64,000 nucleotides of DNA from Rossellomorea pakistanensis (GTDB lineage: Bacteria; Bacillota; Bacilli; Bacillales; Bacillaceae_B). Both the position numbers and the translations under genes were made by a program. Positions 37,564-45,832 of this stretch are shown here, in pieces (positions within the stretch are counted from its first letter, which is position 1; every line of letters begins with the position of its first letter). The stretch covers positions 124,001-188,000 of the forward strand of contig NZ_JAFBDZ010000001.1 in the NCBI RefSeq assembly GCF_016908495.1. Direction: 5' to 3'. Below the pieces are notes generated by a model. It was not told the DNA's origin and searched no databases. It saw only the letters and a list, made by a program, of their open reading frames with translations.

Positions 37564-37690
37564 ATTGTGCATAAATTTGGAAACTAATGCATTTATTGGT
37601 CATTTTTGTGCATGAATTTTGATCCTTATGCATTTACTCAAAGTTTTCGTGCATAAAATCAAAAAGTTTTGCATTACCACATTCAAGATA
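37564..37690. repeat. GTGCAT array with 20-21-bp period, copy 2
   Basis: CAT of (G/A)TGCAT lies at 37570, 37590, 37611, 37631, 37652 and 37672: steps of 20, 21, 20, 21, 20. Units read TTGTGCAT, TAATGCAT, TTGTGCAT, TTATGCAT, TCGTGCAT, TTTTGCAT. Homologous to the array at 18734-18841. No gene is within it. Confidence 0.8.
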
Positions 37691-37887
37691 ATGAAAATGA
37701 TGATAGTACTTAGCCATGGAGAGAACTAAAATGGATATTCGTATAAATATCATTAAAAGGTAGTTTTTATAACCCTTTGTTGCTTTGCCGAAAAGATGCC
37801 CGAAACCTTCATCATAACGGGGATCTATTCTGTTCAAAAAACAACCATTTATACGATAATAGCCAAAAGTTAGAGCTTACTCATTAC

Positions 37888-37984
37888 CAAGATGTCAGGA
37901 ACCACAATTTCCATATCATATAAAGGAGAAAGCCACAAGCCATTCCTTATATATGGAAAATCATTGTGGTTCCGGATTAGCCTC
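37888..37984. repeat. Repeat family B, copy lacking outer arms
   Basis: CAGGAACCACAATTTCCATAT pairs with ATATGGAAAATCATTGTGGTTCCG, with AAAGGAGAAAGCCAC in the middle; long hairpin ending in GGATTAGCCTC. The GGCTGTCCC arms are missing or degenerate. It lies 3' of the small lipoprotein gene. Confidence 0.7.
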
Positions 37985-37993
37985 AAGTCGTAA

Positions 37994-38134
37994 CTATTGA
38001 GAATTATCTTCTTGTTGTTCAGTTGGTTCTTCAGACGGATCTGGTTCATCCTCATCAACATCATCACATCCAATTAATAAACTACCTGATAGCATTGTGG
38101 ATACCAATAGGAGAAATAATTTCTTTTTCTTCAT
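37994..38134 (-). CDS. Small acidic lipoprotein
   Basis: 46 residues: KKKKLFLLLVSTMLSGSLL signal ending in lipobox LIGC, then a very acidic tail (CDDVDEDEPDPSEEPTEQQ). GGGAGGGAATCTGT precedes ATG 38134, a good ribosome binding site, which supports it as a real gene despite its size. Function unknown. Confidence 0.7.
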   Translation of the reverse strand: MKKKKLFLLLVSTMLSGSLLIGCDDVDEDEPDPSEEPTEQQEDNSQ

Positions 38135-38221
38135 ACAGATTCCCTCCCTTCTATCTATTATTTTCCCGCAATGGAAGGCTATGTATTCATGTCGTTTCTG
38201 TTTCTATATATAAGATAAACT

Positions 38222-38250
38222 AAAAAAGGACAAGTCAAAGTGACCTGCCC
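38222..38250 (-). terminator. Terminator of the YjcZ-like gene
   Basis: On the minus strand GGGCAGGTCA-CTT-TGACTTGTCC (10 bp with G-T pairs) followed by TTTTTTA. Confidence 0.8.
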
Positions 38251-38265
38251 TAAAAATTTCTTTGT

Positions 38266-38409
38266 TTAGTACCATCCGCCGCCGTATCCAAAGCCACAAC
38301 AACCCCCACCGTAGTTAGAACCACCTACATAGGCAGATCCTACGATGATTAGAAGAATGAATAAAACTACGATTAAAGCAAACCCTGATCCATTACATTT
38401 TTCACTCAT
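38266..38409 (-). CDS. YjcZ-family tiny sporulation membrane protein
   Basis: 47 residues with the family core GFALIVVLFILLIIVG (single helix), preceded by a short Cys-containing polar stretch and followed by a Gly/Cys/Tyr-rich tail (GGGCCGFGYGGGWY). Proteins of this type are abundant in Bacillus genomes and are expressed in sporulation; exact role unknown. AAGGAG lies 11 bases upstream. The usual family tail ends soon after the helix, so the Gly-rich tail is an extension. Confidence 0.85.
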   Translation of the reverse strand: MSEKCNGSGFALIVVLFILLIIVGSAYVGGSNYGGGCCGFGYGGGWY

Positions 38410-38606
38410 ACACCAACACTCCTTTTTTAGGGATGGTACAGTGTATGTGAAATGTTTTTATTTGTATAGGTATTTTAAATAGCCGTATAAAAGATATCCA
38501 AACAAAATTACTTTTGTGACTCCTGTCTTTGGTTCCTAGTTTGGTTTGTCATTTATCTAACCTACAATAAGTGCTTTAAATTATTTTAAATTAAATCTTT
38601 TGAAAA

Positions 38607-38816
38607 GGCTGTTTTCAAAAAAAGATTGTTGTTTTTTTAAAGAAAAAAAGGTTGATTGGAGCGGAAAGTGCGAGATTCCTGCGGGAGTAGCGGGACAGGT
38701 GAGACCTAAGCAGGAGCAAGGCGACGAGGATGCATACCGCCCGCCGCGCGGAAAGCGAGATCCTTCCGCTCCAACTAACTCCTTTTCAAATAACAACAAT
38801 GTTTACGAAAACAGTC
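38607..38816. repeat. Repeat family A, copy 2 (best preserved)
   Basis: Terminal inverted repeats GGCTGTTTTC / GAAAACAGTC, subterminal GATTGTTGTT / AACAACAATG, an inner 12-bp stem TTGGAGCGGAAA / CTTCCGCTCCAA, and a GC-rich core (CCTGCGGGAGTAGCGGGAC). Flanked by TTTGAAAA on both sides, a possible 8-bp target-site duplication. No coding capacity. Confidence 0.88.
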
Positions 38817-38916
38817 TTTGAAAAAATGCGAGGAAAAACATTGATATTGGTAAATAGGTCGATTTCACCAAATTAAATTTCATCTGAATTCAAGTCATTA
38901 AATAATGAAATAAGGA

Positions 38917-38947
38917 CACGCTAGGAAATACATCCTAGCGTTTTTTT
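38917..38947 (+). terminator. Intrinsic terminator with no gene upstream
   Basis: ACGCTAGG-AAATACAT-CCTAGCGT stem followed by TTTTTTT. On the plus strand nothing coding precedes it back to 38410, so it ends either a leader transcript of the phosphoesterase gene at 39005 or a small RNA. Confidence 0.8.
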
Positions 38948-39004
38948 ACGTAAAATCTTATTGGACTGGATGAAATTAAAACAATGTGAGGAGGATCCGA
39001 GGTA

Positions 39005-40822
39005 ATGGAAAATAGTAAGGGACGGAATTTGTTTAAATTTGGAGTAGTTTGTACATTACTATTGACATTATTAGCCTCAAATCCTACATACTCTGAGGTA
39101 CAAAATAGTACGTCTAAATCAATTTCGGATTCGATTGTAGCCGATTGGAAGTTTTCCAGAAAATATATTAAGTCAGGTTCCATAGCAAAAGGGAACATGG
39201 TAATGGAAGATGCAAGTGGAAATGAAAATCACTTAGAGTTAAAGACCATTGGTCAACCATCTCCGAAAGAAACTAACCGCTTAATCCAATGGTCTGAAGA
39301 GGATTATTACGGATTAGAAAATGTACAGAGTATGATTTTTCATAACTCTAAACAACTTTCGGTCGGTCGCTACTTTGAGACGGCAAAAAATGCCCCAATA
39401 AATGATGACACCTTTACTGAAGGTTACACAATAGAGGCGGTTATGAAATTACCGAAAAATTTCTCTCCAGATAAACACAACGGTATGGGACTTCTAACAA
39501 GACAGGGACAAACAGCTGGTAATAAGAACAAAAAAGAGACTCTTGCTACATTATCTGTGTCCAAATTACCGGATATTCAATGGTCAAGTTTACCTACTAA
39601 TACAAATCGTAATGAAACAAATCGGTCGTTTTCACTAAACAGTGAAAACGATTGGTATCATATCGCTGTCGTAAATGATGGACAAAACACTGAGTTATAC
39701 ATCAATGGAGAACAAGATTTTCGAAATACTACCGCTGAAATCGTTGGAATTAATGCACAAAAGGGAAAAGGTTGGAATGTTGCTTCTGAATCGGTCAATG
39801 AAATTGATAAGCTCTTTGCTGGCAATATTCAAGAAATTCGAATTGCAAACAAACCACTAACAGAGGATGAATGGTTATTTACTCATAATCGGAATGACCA
39901 CATTAATAAAGGAACGAATAAAAATATCCGACTTCTATCAGATCGGGATCATTATAACTTTTTATTCGTTCCCGACCCCCAAAAAACCGTAAGATATATG
40001 CCAAAAATATTTGAAGAACAAATGAAATGGATATCAAAAAAGGAAAACCGTTATAACATTGAAATGACAGCGTTTTTAGGTGATATGGTTGACCAAAGTG
40101 ACTCTAAACAACAATGGGAAGATTCATTTAACAGTGTATTACTGCTGGATAAAACCGATACACCCTATATAACGATCGCTGGGAATCATGATTACGGTAA
40201 AGGTGATCCTTATTTAAAATATTATGGCCCTGATCATTACGCCAACAAAAAATATTATAAAGGAGCATCACCAACAGGTTATAGTTCCTATTCCATCGTT
40301 AAAGCCGGAAGTTATCATTACTTATTTTTAGCCGTTGACATGAAACATATTAAAAAAGACATAATATGGGCAACAAATATTCTAAAAAAACATCCGAATG
40401 TCCCAACTATCCTACTCTCACATCAAATTATCAATGTTTCTGGTGATGGCAAATCAGCGATTAATACTGGGAAAGGATCATTGCTTTGGGACAAGCTGGT
40501 GAATAATTACAACCAGATATTTATGACAGTGAGTGGCCACCACCTCGGTTCAACTCATAGAATTAAAAAGAATGCAAAAGGAAATGATGTAATTCAAATG
40601 CTTGTTGATTATCAGAAAGACTATCATGGAGGCAATGGCTGGATGAGATTTGCTGAATTTGATGAGGAACATAATAAAATATCGTTCAAGACTTATTCAC
40701 CATGGGTGGATCAGCTTCCAAAATCCAAACAGACTTATTTTGATGTGAAGTTTTTAACGGGGAAATATGATCAATTTGAGATTCCTTTTTCTTTTGAAGA
40801 CCGTTTTGATTTTGTTGAATAA
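39005..40822 (+). CDS. Secreted phosphoesterase with N-terminal LamG-like domain
   Basis: 605 residues: signal peptide (about 1-30), concanavalin/LamG-like domain (about 45-295; YTIEAVMKL, DWYHIAVVNDGQNTELYINGE, AGNIQEIRIANKPL), then a calcineurin-like phosphoesterase (about 305-580; FVPDPQ, LGDMVDQSD, AGNHDYGKG, SHQIINVSG, SGHHLGSTH). The first motif is VPDPQ where most have a DxH, and the final one is GHHLG instead of GHxH, so its metal site may be unusual. GGAGG precedes ATG. The terminator at 38917 is 58 bases upstream and may attenuate it. Confidence 0.85.
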   Translation: MENSKGRNLFKFGVVCTLLLTLLASNPTYSEVQNSTSKSISDSIVADWKFSRKYIKSGSIAKGNMVMEDASGNENHLELKTIGQPSPKETNRLIQWSEEDYYGLENVQSMIFHNSKQLSVGRYFETAKNAPINDDTFTEGYTIEAVMKLPKNFSPDKHNGMGLLTRQGQTAGNKNKKETLATLSVSKLPDIQWSSLPTNTNRNETNRSFSLNSENDWYHIAVVNDGQNTELYINGEQDFRNTTAEIVGINAQKGKGWNVASESVNEIDKLFAGNIQEIRIANKPLTEDEWLFTHNRNDHINKGTNKNIRLLSDRDHYNFLFVPDPQKTVRYMPKIFEEQMKWISKKENRYNIEMTAFLGDMVDQSDSKQQWEDSFNSVLLLDKTDTPYITIAGNHDYGKGDPYLKYYGPDHYANKKYYKGASPTGYSSYSIVKAGSYHYLFLAVDMKHIKKDIIWATNILKKHPNVPTILLSHQIINVSGDGKSAINTGKGSLLWDKLVNNYNQIFMTVSGHHLGSTHRIKKNAKGNDVIQMLVDYQKDYHGGNGWMRFAEFDEEHNKISFKTYSPWVDQLPKSKQTYFDVKFLTGKYDQFEIPFSFEDRFDFVE

Positions 40823-40835
40823 TATTGAACAGGAT

Positions 40836-40853
40836 GAGCATCGGATGCTCTTT
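40836..40853 (+). terminator. Terminator after LamG-phosphoesterase
   Basis: GAGCAT-CGG-ATGCTC followed by TTTCC; short T run, moderate. Confidence 0.5.
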
Positions 40854-40910
40854 CCGGTTTAGAAAATGATTATGAATCGATTAATTCAGAACGGTCTTCA
40901 TCACTTATTC

Positions 40911-42026
40911 CTAGTTAGAGGTTGTTTTCTTGTTTTCCTTTCGTTTTCGAACCATAGCTACAGCTAACATTAAAAGTGGTAACAATAGACCAACAGTTAT
41001 CGAAAAGGGTTCAGATGTTTTGACATCCCAATTTTGTTGGTAAACTACATTTGGATAAATTAAGAAAGATAGAATAACGATCATCCCCCCTAAAGGTAAC
41101 GTCAGCGGGCGATATCCTTTTAGGTTCAAAACCTGTGCGATTCCTATACAAGAAGCATAGAAGTAAAGGACCATCTTGAAATACATGGAAAAAAACCACA
41201 TCATTGCTAAAACAGCTTCGATTCGTTGAATAAAACCACCAACATTGATTTTTCTTGCTAATGCGAAACTTGGATATAGTAGTCTAGAGGAAGTCTCCGC
41301 ACCTAGGACTAATATACATAATAATGTAATCAGAACAATCACGATCCCTCCAATCAAATTTCCTATAAGAAATGCTTTTCGTGCTTCTTTTGGCTGATTT
41401 ACAAAGGCAGGGAAAATCATTAATAATACAATTGAATTAAATGATGAAGTTACAATTACTGACAAAGTGGCCCGTGATAACGGTTTTAACTTTACATCAA
41501 ATATGGGCAGTATATTTTCAAATTGAATTTGTGGCGAAATAAAGATAACTAGAATAACGAAAAGCAGGAAGAACGTCGGAAATAAAATTTCTGCCGCTCG
41601 CGTAAAGGTTTCAAGTCCAAGACGCACGCCCATGATTAAAATTAGCGCCATAATGATATGGATTGCTTCAACAGGTGTTTCAGGATAAAATTGTGTCTTC
41701 AGAAAATTTCCTGCATAATACAAAACCATAGACGTATAGAGAAATGACATTGAAATAAATATAATAGAAAAGCCTTTTCCTAACCATTTTCCAAACAGTT
41801 GTTCATTCATTTGGACGAAGGTCTTTTGAGGAAACCGAAGACTTAATTGGGTGTATAATATGACCACTAATAATCCGATTGCTACACCAAGGGCTGCAGC
41901 AATCCAAGCATCTTGCTTTGCATGGAATGCTAAACCGGATGGGATCACAAGAATCGTAGTTCCGATAGTAAAAAAAATCACTAAACACCTGAATTGGCGA
42001 CGTGAAATTTTAGCGTTTTCAAGCAT
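40911..42026 (-). CDS. Orphan GerAB-family spore germination permease
   Basis: 371 residues, about ten membrane helices; N-terminal SRRQFRCLVIFFTIGTTILV and FHAKQDAWIAAALGVAIG match the GerB/YndE family. No A or C subunit gene adjoins it, only a small membrane protein 13 bases upstream. It may donate an alternative germinant-binding subunit to receptors made elsewhere, as orphan B proteins can. GAAGGTG precedes ATG 42026. Confidence 0.88.
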   Translation of the reverse strand: MLENAKISRRQFRCLVIFFTIGTTILVIPSGLAFHAKQDAWIAAALGVAIGLLVVILYTQLSLRFPQKTFVQMNEQLFGKWLGKGFSIIFISMSFLYTSMVLYYAGNFLKTQFYPETPVEAIHIIMALILIMGVRLGLETFTRAAEILFPTFFLLFVILVIFISPQIQFENILPIFDVKLKPLSRATLSVIVTSSFNSIVLLMIFPAFVNQPKEARKAFLIGNLIGGIVIVLITLLCILVLGAETSSRLLYPSFALARKINVGGFIQRIEAVLAMMWFFSMYFKMVLYFYASCIGIAQVLNLKGYRPLTLPLGGMIVILSFLIYPNVVYQQNWDVKTSEPFSITVGLLLPLLMLAVAMVRKRKENKKTTSN

Positions 42027-42039
42027 GGTCTTTCACCTT

Positions 42040-42276
42040 CTATTTCAACAATTTCTCAAATAAAAGGTCACTGAGTGGTTTGAATATCACCGCAAGACCT
42101 TTAGTAGGATTTGGGATAGGGATGTCCAAGCTGTAGATAATGCTTAATCCTACAACAAATAAGAGTAAAATTGAAAACACCCAAGTCTCCTTCTTTAACT
42201 TCTTTCTTATAAGGGGTGAAGCTTCGATCTTAAATAGTATAGCAGCGACTAATATAATCCCCACAATGACTGACAT
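42040..42276 (-). CDS. Two-helix small protein resembling germinant-receptor D subunits
   Basis: 78 residues with two membrane helices (about 2-17 and 29-48) and an amphipathic C-terminus (PNPTKGLAVIFKPLSDLL). Size, topology and position next to a gerB gene match the small D subunits described for some Bacillus receptors. AAAGGAG precedes ATG 42276 and the gene is in operon with the orphan gerB. Assignment rests on context and topology, not a recognised motif. Confidence 0.65.
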   Translation of the reverse strand: MSVIVGIILVAAILFKIEASPLIRKKLKKETWVFSILLLFVVGLSIIYSLDIPIPNPTKGLAVIFKPLSDLLFEKLLK

Positions 42277-42468
42277 AAGACGCTACTCCTTTATCTTGGA
42301 ATCATAATATAATTCTTCTTCATGTTTTCCTTAAGTTAAGGGTTTTAAACTATAAATACATCCATAGTTACTGAAAGAAAGTTGAGGAATTTAAGGTTGA
42401 ATAAATAATGTAAATTCTATTCATCTTCATTCGCTACTACTAAGATGAATAATGTTTAAATGGAGTAT

Positions 42469-42708
42469 TTATTTTTCTCTCTTCGAATTTTCCCACTTCA
42501 TAAAGCGGAGAGCAAAGAAAAATGCCACAGTGCCCCCTAGAGTAGAAAGGATTAAATTCTTAATGCTTAATAATCCAAAATCACTATAGTAGTTGACTAA
42601 CATAAAGGGATCTTCCTTAAAAAACATGATTAGACTCATTAAAGCAATTTTATGTGCAAGGGTAAAAAAGAAGCCAAATAAAATGATAAAGGTTAAATAT
42701 TTCTTCAT
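42469..42708 (-). CDS. Small membrane protein, unknown
   Basis: 79 residues, two membrane helices (YLTFIILFGFFFTLAHKIAL ... and LSTLGGTVAFFFALRF) with a basic C-terminus (MKWENSKREK). AAGGA lies 11 bases before ATG 42708. It could be the first gene of the orphan gerB operon (192 bases gap) or independent. Not recognised. Confidence 0.55.
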   Translation of the reverse strand: MKKYLTFIILFGFFFTLAHKIALMSLIMFFKEDPFMLVNYYSDFGLLSIKNLILSTLGGTVAFFFALRFMKWENSKREK

Positions 42709-42872
42709 TGATTATCAAATCCTTAACATTATTTATCATTATGTATATGAGACAAACCTATGAAATTTCATATTGATAATGATGATTAATTGATTTTCAC
42801 ATTCAATAATTTGAAAATTGGAAATATGGTATTCTTTAAGAATAGATGACATTTCAAAGGAGGTTCCCTTCG

Positions 42873-43394
42873 GTGGGGATTGAAGTGATTATTGAGAAGT
42901 ACAATCATCATTGGATAACACAATATGAGAATGAAAAGACAAACATCCTAAATGCCATTGGTGATTTTATAATCGATATCCAGCATATTGGAAGTACAGC
43001 GATTCCAGGGCTTGGGGCAAAGCCGATCATCGATATGATGGCAGGTGTGTCCCATTTGAATGGTTTCAATAAATTCATTGATCCACTTCATTTGCTCGAC
43101 TATGAATATGTCCCAAAACAGGAAGTCATTGATCGAAAATTTTTTCGAAAGGGAAGGTGGCGTCAGGGAACAGTCCACTTACATATATGTGAATACAAAA
43201 GTAATGAATGGAAAGAAAAACTTCTTTTTAGAGACTTCTTAAGAGCGCATCCAAACAAAAGGGATGAATACTTTGAATTAAAAAAGAAATTAGCAAGCAA
43301 GTTTAAATTTGATCGACCAGCATATACAGCAGCAAAAACGAATTTTATAAACGATATAATTAAATTAGCTTGTTTGAGATATAACATAAAATAA
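42873..43394 (+). CDS. GrpB family (UPF0157) nucleotidyltransferase-fold protein
   Basis: 173 residues with the GrpB motifs QHIGSTAIPGLGAKPIID, HLHICE and LLFRDFLRAHPNKRDEY. The GS-x-DxD-like pocket (GSTAIPG ... KPIIDMM) marks the nucleotidyltransferase superfamily; biochemical role unknown. The start is GTG 42873 set by AAAGGAGG at 42857-42863; the upstream part of the frame contains the ribosome binding site. Confidence 0.85.
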   Translation: MGIEVIIEKYNHHWITQYENEKTNILNAIGDFIIDIQHIGSTAIPGLGAKPIIDMMAGVSHLNGFNKFIDPLHLLDYEYVPKQEVIDRKFFRKGRWRQGTVHLHICEYKSNEWKEKLLFRDFLRAHPNKRDEYFELKKKLASKFKFDRPAYTAAKTNFINDIIKLACLRYNIK

Positions 43395-43416
43395 TGAAAG
43401 GAGGGAATATACAGAA

Positions 43417-44202
43417 ATGAGAATGGTTGCAATCCATGATCGAATTCAAATTGAAAGGTTCCTTAATAAAAGCGATACAGATAATTAGTTTTATCATTGC
43501 AACAATTTAGAGGGAAGCTTTTGGGAGAGTACTCAGTGGTTTGGGCTGGCTATCAATAATGAATTAAAAGCCATTGCGATGTTTATATTGAAGTATGACA
43601 TTCCAGTGTTATTAGCTAGCAGCTACCAGAGAAATCATTCCTATCAGAAAGAGTTAGTGAAAAAATTACAACCCTTCCTTCCTAACAGAATTTACTGTCA
43701 TTTGGATAGAGATTCGGCAAATGATCTAATTGATCAAACTAATCGTATTCAGGTCACTCCCTATAAAAATATGAAAATCTCTTCTATAGACACCATTCAT
43801 GATTTTGAGATCGACGATGTACAAAAATTTGGGAAGAAGGATAAAGAAGAAATCATATCATTCTTGAAGGAAGTCCATCCTGATTATTTTTTAGACGAAG
43901 AGTACATTAATCAAGGGTGCTACTTTGGAATTAAACGCGATAACTCCCTTATCAGCATTGCAGGGCTGGTGGCTAAGTCTGAACGATACAGTGTGGTATC
44001 AATTGGGAACGTAGCAACACATCCTCTATATCGGAAGAAAAATTTAGCTAGCAAAACCATTTCTGCACTCATCCAAAATTTATACCCTACCTATCGAACC
44101 ATTACATTAAATGTCAAAGAAGCTAATGTCCCGGCAATCAATTGTTATAAGAAACTAGAATTTATTGAGACGGGTACTTTTGAAGAAGTCATTCTTGAAT
44201 AA
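43417..44202 (+). pseudogene. GNAT N-acetyltransferase gene with in-frame amber codon
   Basis: From ATG 43417 (AAAGGAGGGA upstream) the frame reads 23 residues (RMVAIHDRIQIERFLNKSDT...), hits TAG at 43486-43488, and continues in the same frame through FYHCNNLEGSFWESTQWFGLAINNELKAIA to 44202 without further stops. The C-terminal part has the GNAT core (IGNVATHPLYRKKNLASKTI, VKEANVPAINCYKKLEFIETG). A single base change would restore it; a shorter product from an internal start is possible. Confidence 0.75.
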
Positions 44203-44231
44203 ACCTGAAATGGTTAAGAAGGAGATTTGAA

Positions 44232-44597
44232 ATGGAAGATCGAACTATGTTAAAAAAACATCTACTTCATTTAGAGGAGCAATTGTTAACCCCTGAAATT
44301 CGTAAATCGCCAGAAGAACTGAATCAAATACTAGCAGACGAGTTTTTTGAATTTGGAAGTTCGGGGAATGTATGGTTGAAAAAGGATTGTTTTGGCGAAG
44401 GTGGACTTAGTGTAAGAGAAATGAGACTCCAAGGTTTTGACATTCAGTCTCTAGCTCCTGATGTAGTCTTAGCCACCTATCGAGTAATAGACAAAACGAG
44501 GAACCTGCAAACTTTAAGGAGTTCTATTTGGAAGCTAATAGACGAAAGATGGCAGATGGTTTTTCATCAAGGGACAATAATCAATCGGAAGATTTAA
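44232..44597 (+). CDS. DUF4440 / SnoaL-like protein
   Basis: 121 residues: helical N-terminus (KKHLLHLEEQLLTPEIRKSPEEL), then ILADEFFEFGSSGNVW and the C-terminal strands with SSIWKLIDERWQMVFHQGT typical of DUF4440 NTF2-like proteins. Function unknown. GAAGGAGATTT precedes ATG 44232. Confidence 0.82.
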   Translation: MEDRTMLKKHLLHLEEQLLTPEIRKSPEELNQILADEFFEFGSSGNVWLKKDCFGEGGLSVREMRLQGFDIQSLAPDVVLATYRVIDKTRNLQTLRSSIWKLIDERWQMVFHQGTIINRKI

Positions 44598-44645
44598 TGA
44601 TTATAACGAATGGAGTTAACTATAGAGGAGATGTAATCAAAATGT

Positions 44646-45479
44646 GTGGGATTTGATGATCGTCATAAGGAAAGAGATTTAGCTTTGCCAAAGGACCGGG
44701 AAAGAATACTAGAAGTGATAGAAAATGATTTACTTGATGATAAAAATATAGAAGCTGTGTTCTATGGAGGATCAATCGGAAATGAAAATCCAGATTTATA
44801 TTCTGATATAGACCTCCGAATCATTGTAGCTGAAGATTCATTTGAAGAGTATCGAAAAAATAAAAGGGTGAGAGCAACGAATTGGGGTAGAGTGTTATTT
44901 TATGAAGACAATCCACAGTCAAATTATACTGTTATCCATTTTGACTGTTTTATCAAAGTAGATTGTTTTTATTATAGACAAGAGGATCTTCGCCCCTCCG
45001 TTTGGTTACAAAATAGTAAGATCGCTCTTGACCGAAATGGAATAATGGCAGAAATTCAAAAGAAATCTAAGAATGTAGTATATACTCCAACCGTTGAAGA
45101 AGTGGAATTCTGGCGTACTAAATTTTTCGCCTATATTCACGAGGTTTATAGAAGAGTTAAAAGAGATGAAATTTATTATGCCTTAAAATGCCTTGATAGC
45201 ATGAGACTTTTGATCACAACGGGCTGGTATATGGATGCTGGATTCCAACCAAATGGATTAGGGGATTGGGCAAAAATTGAAGGTAAGAGAAGTTTGTTGA
45301 ATTCTAGTCAATTAACTCTACTAAAGAGCTGGGACTGCAGTAGGGATGGGTTTGAAATATTGAAAATGACTAAAAGGATGATACCAGAGTTTAAAAGAAT
45401 TCATCAAAGTCTTTGTGAAAAGCTTGGAGTGGTAGTGGATTCTGACTGGGTTGAGGAGATTATTAATAAAGTATTGTGA
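44646..45479 (+). CDS. Aminoglycoside 6-adenylyltransferase-like nucleotidyltransferase
   Basis: 277 residues with the nucleotidyltransferase motif YGGSIGNENPDLYSDIDLRI (GS...DxD, about residues 40-58) and a C-terminal helical domain like that of AadE/AadK (YALKCLDSMRLLITTGWY, LLKSW). It may adenylylate an aminoglycoside or another amine; resistance is not proven. The start is uncertain: GTG 44646 in frame, whereas the ATG at 44642 nearer to GAGGAG is out of frame. Confidence 0.75.
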   Translation: MGFDDRHKERDLALPKDRERILEVIENDLLDDKNIEAVFYGGSIGNENPDLYSDIDLRIIVAEDSFEEYRKNKRVRATNWGRVLFYEDNPQSNYTVIHFDCFIKVDCFYYRQEDLRPSVWLQNSKIALDRNGIMAEIQKKSKNVVYTPTVEEVEFWRTKFFAYIHEVYRRVKRDEIYYALKCLDSMRLLITTGWYMDAGFQPNGLGDWAKIEGKRSLLNSSQLTLLKSWDCSRDGFEILKMTKRMIPEFKRIHQSLCEKLGVVVDSDWVEEIINKVL

Positions 45480-45832
45480 TATCCTGCATAGTATGCAGAT
45501 TTGGTCAATATTTGTAGAGAAATCGATAAACACCTGGAAGTTGAAAATAATACCCCACAAGTTAAAAATAAAACACAATTAGTTGAAAATTGGCTTTTCG
45601 TACACACTGTTAGAACTCACTATATCGAAACAACTATTACCTCTATTAGGTAAAATATTCATTTTACGTCTAAATTTTTTTCCTTCAGCATCTTTAATTA
45701 GAGGGGAATTAAACTTAATAAACACATTATTGCCGTAATCTCTTCTAAGATTGTACATTTTATTGGAGAATTCACACTTCATTTCCAAATTATTCTTTTT
45801 AATGTAAAATCATTTTCTAAGGCGTCCCAAAA
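45480..45832. other. Intergenic region before amj remnant
   Basis: About 350 AT-rich bases. One 69-codon open frame on the minus strand (45579-45788) lacks a ribosome binding site and family resemblance; I do not call it. No repeat or terminator seen. Confidence 0.4.

Noticed and set aside
37634..37837. 67-codon open frame on the minus strand (GFGHLFGKATKGYKNY)
   Set aside because: Starts at TTG without a ribosome binding site and runs into the GTGCAT array; at most a gene fragment.
43060..43242. Additional short frames overlapping the GrpB, M20, subtilase and ABC genes on either strand
   Set aside because: They lie inside well-supported genes in other frames, with no ribosome binding sites or family signatures.
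45579..45788. 69-codon open frame on the minus strand
   Set aside because: No ribosome binding site, no recognisable family, flanking sequence AT-rich; could be a remnant but cannot be supported.
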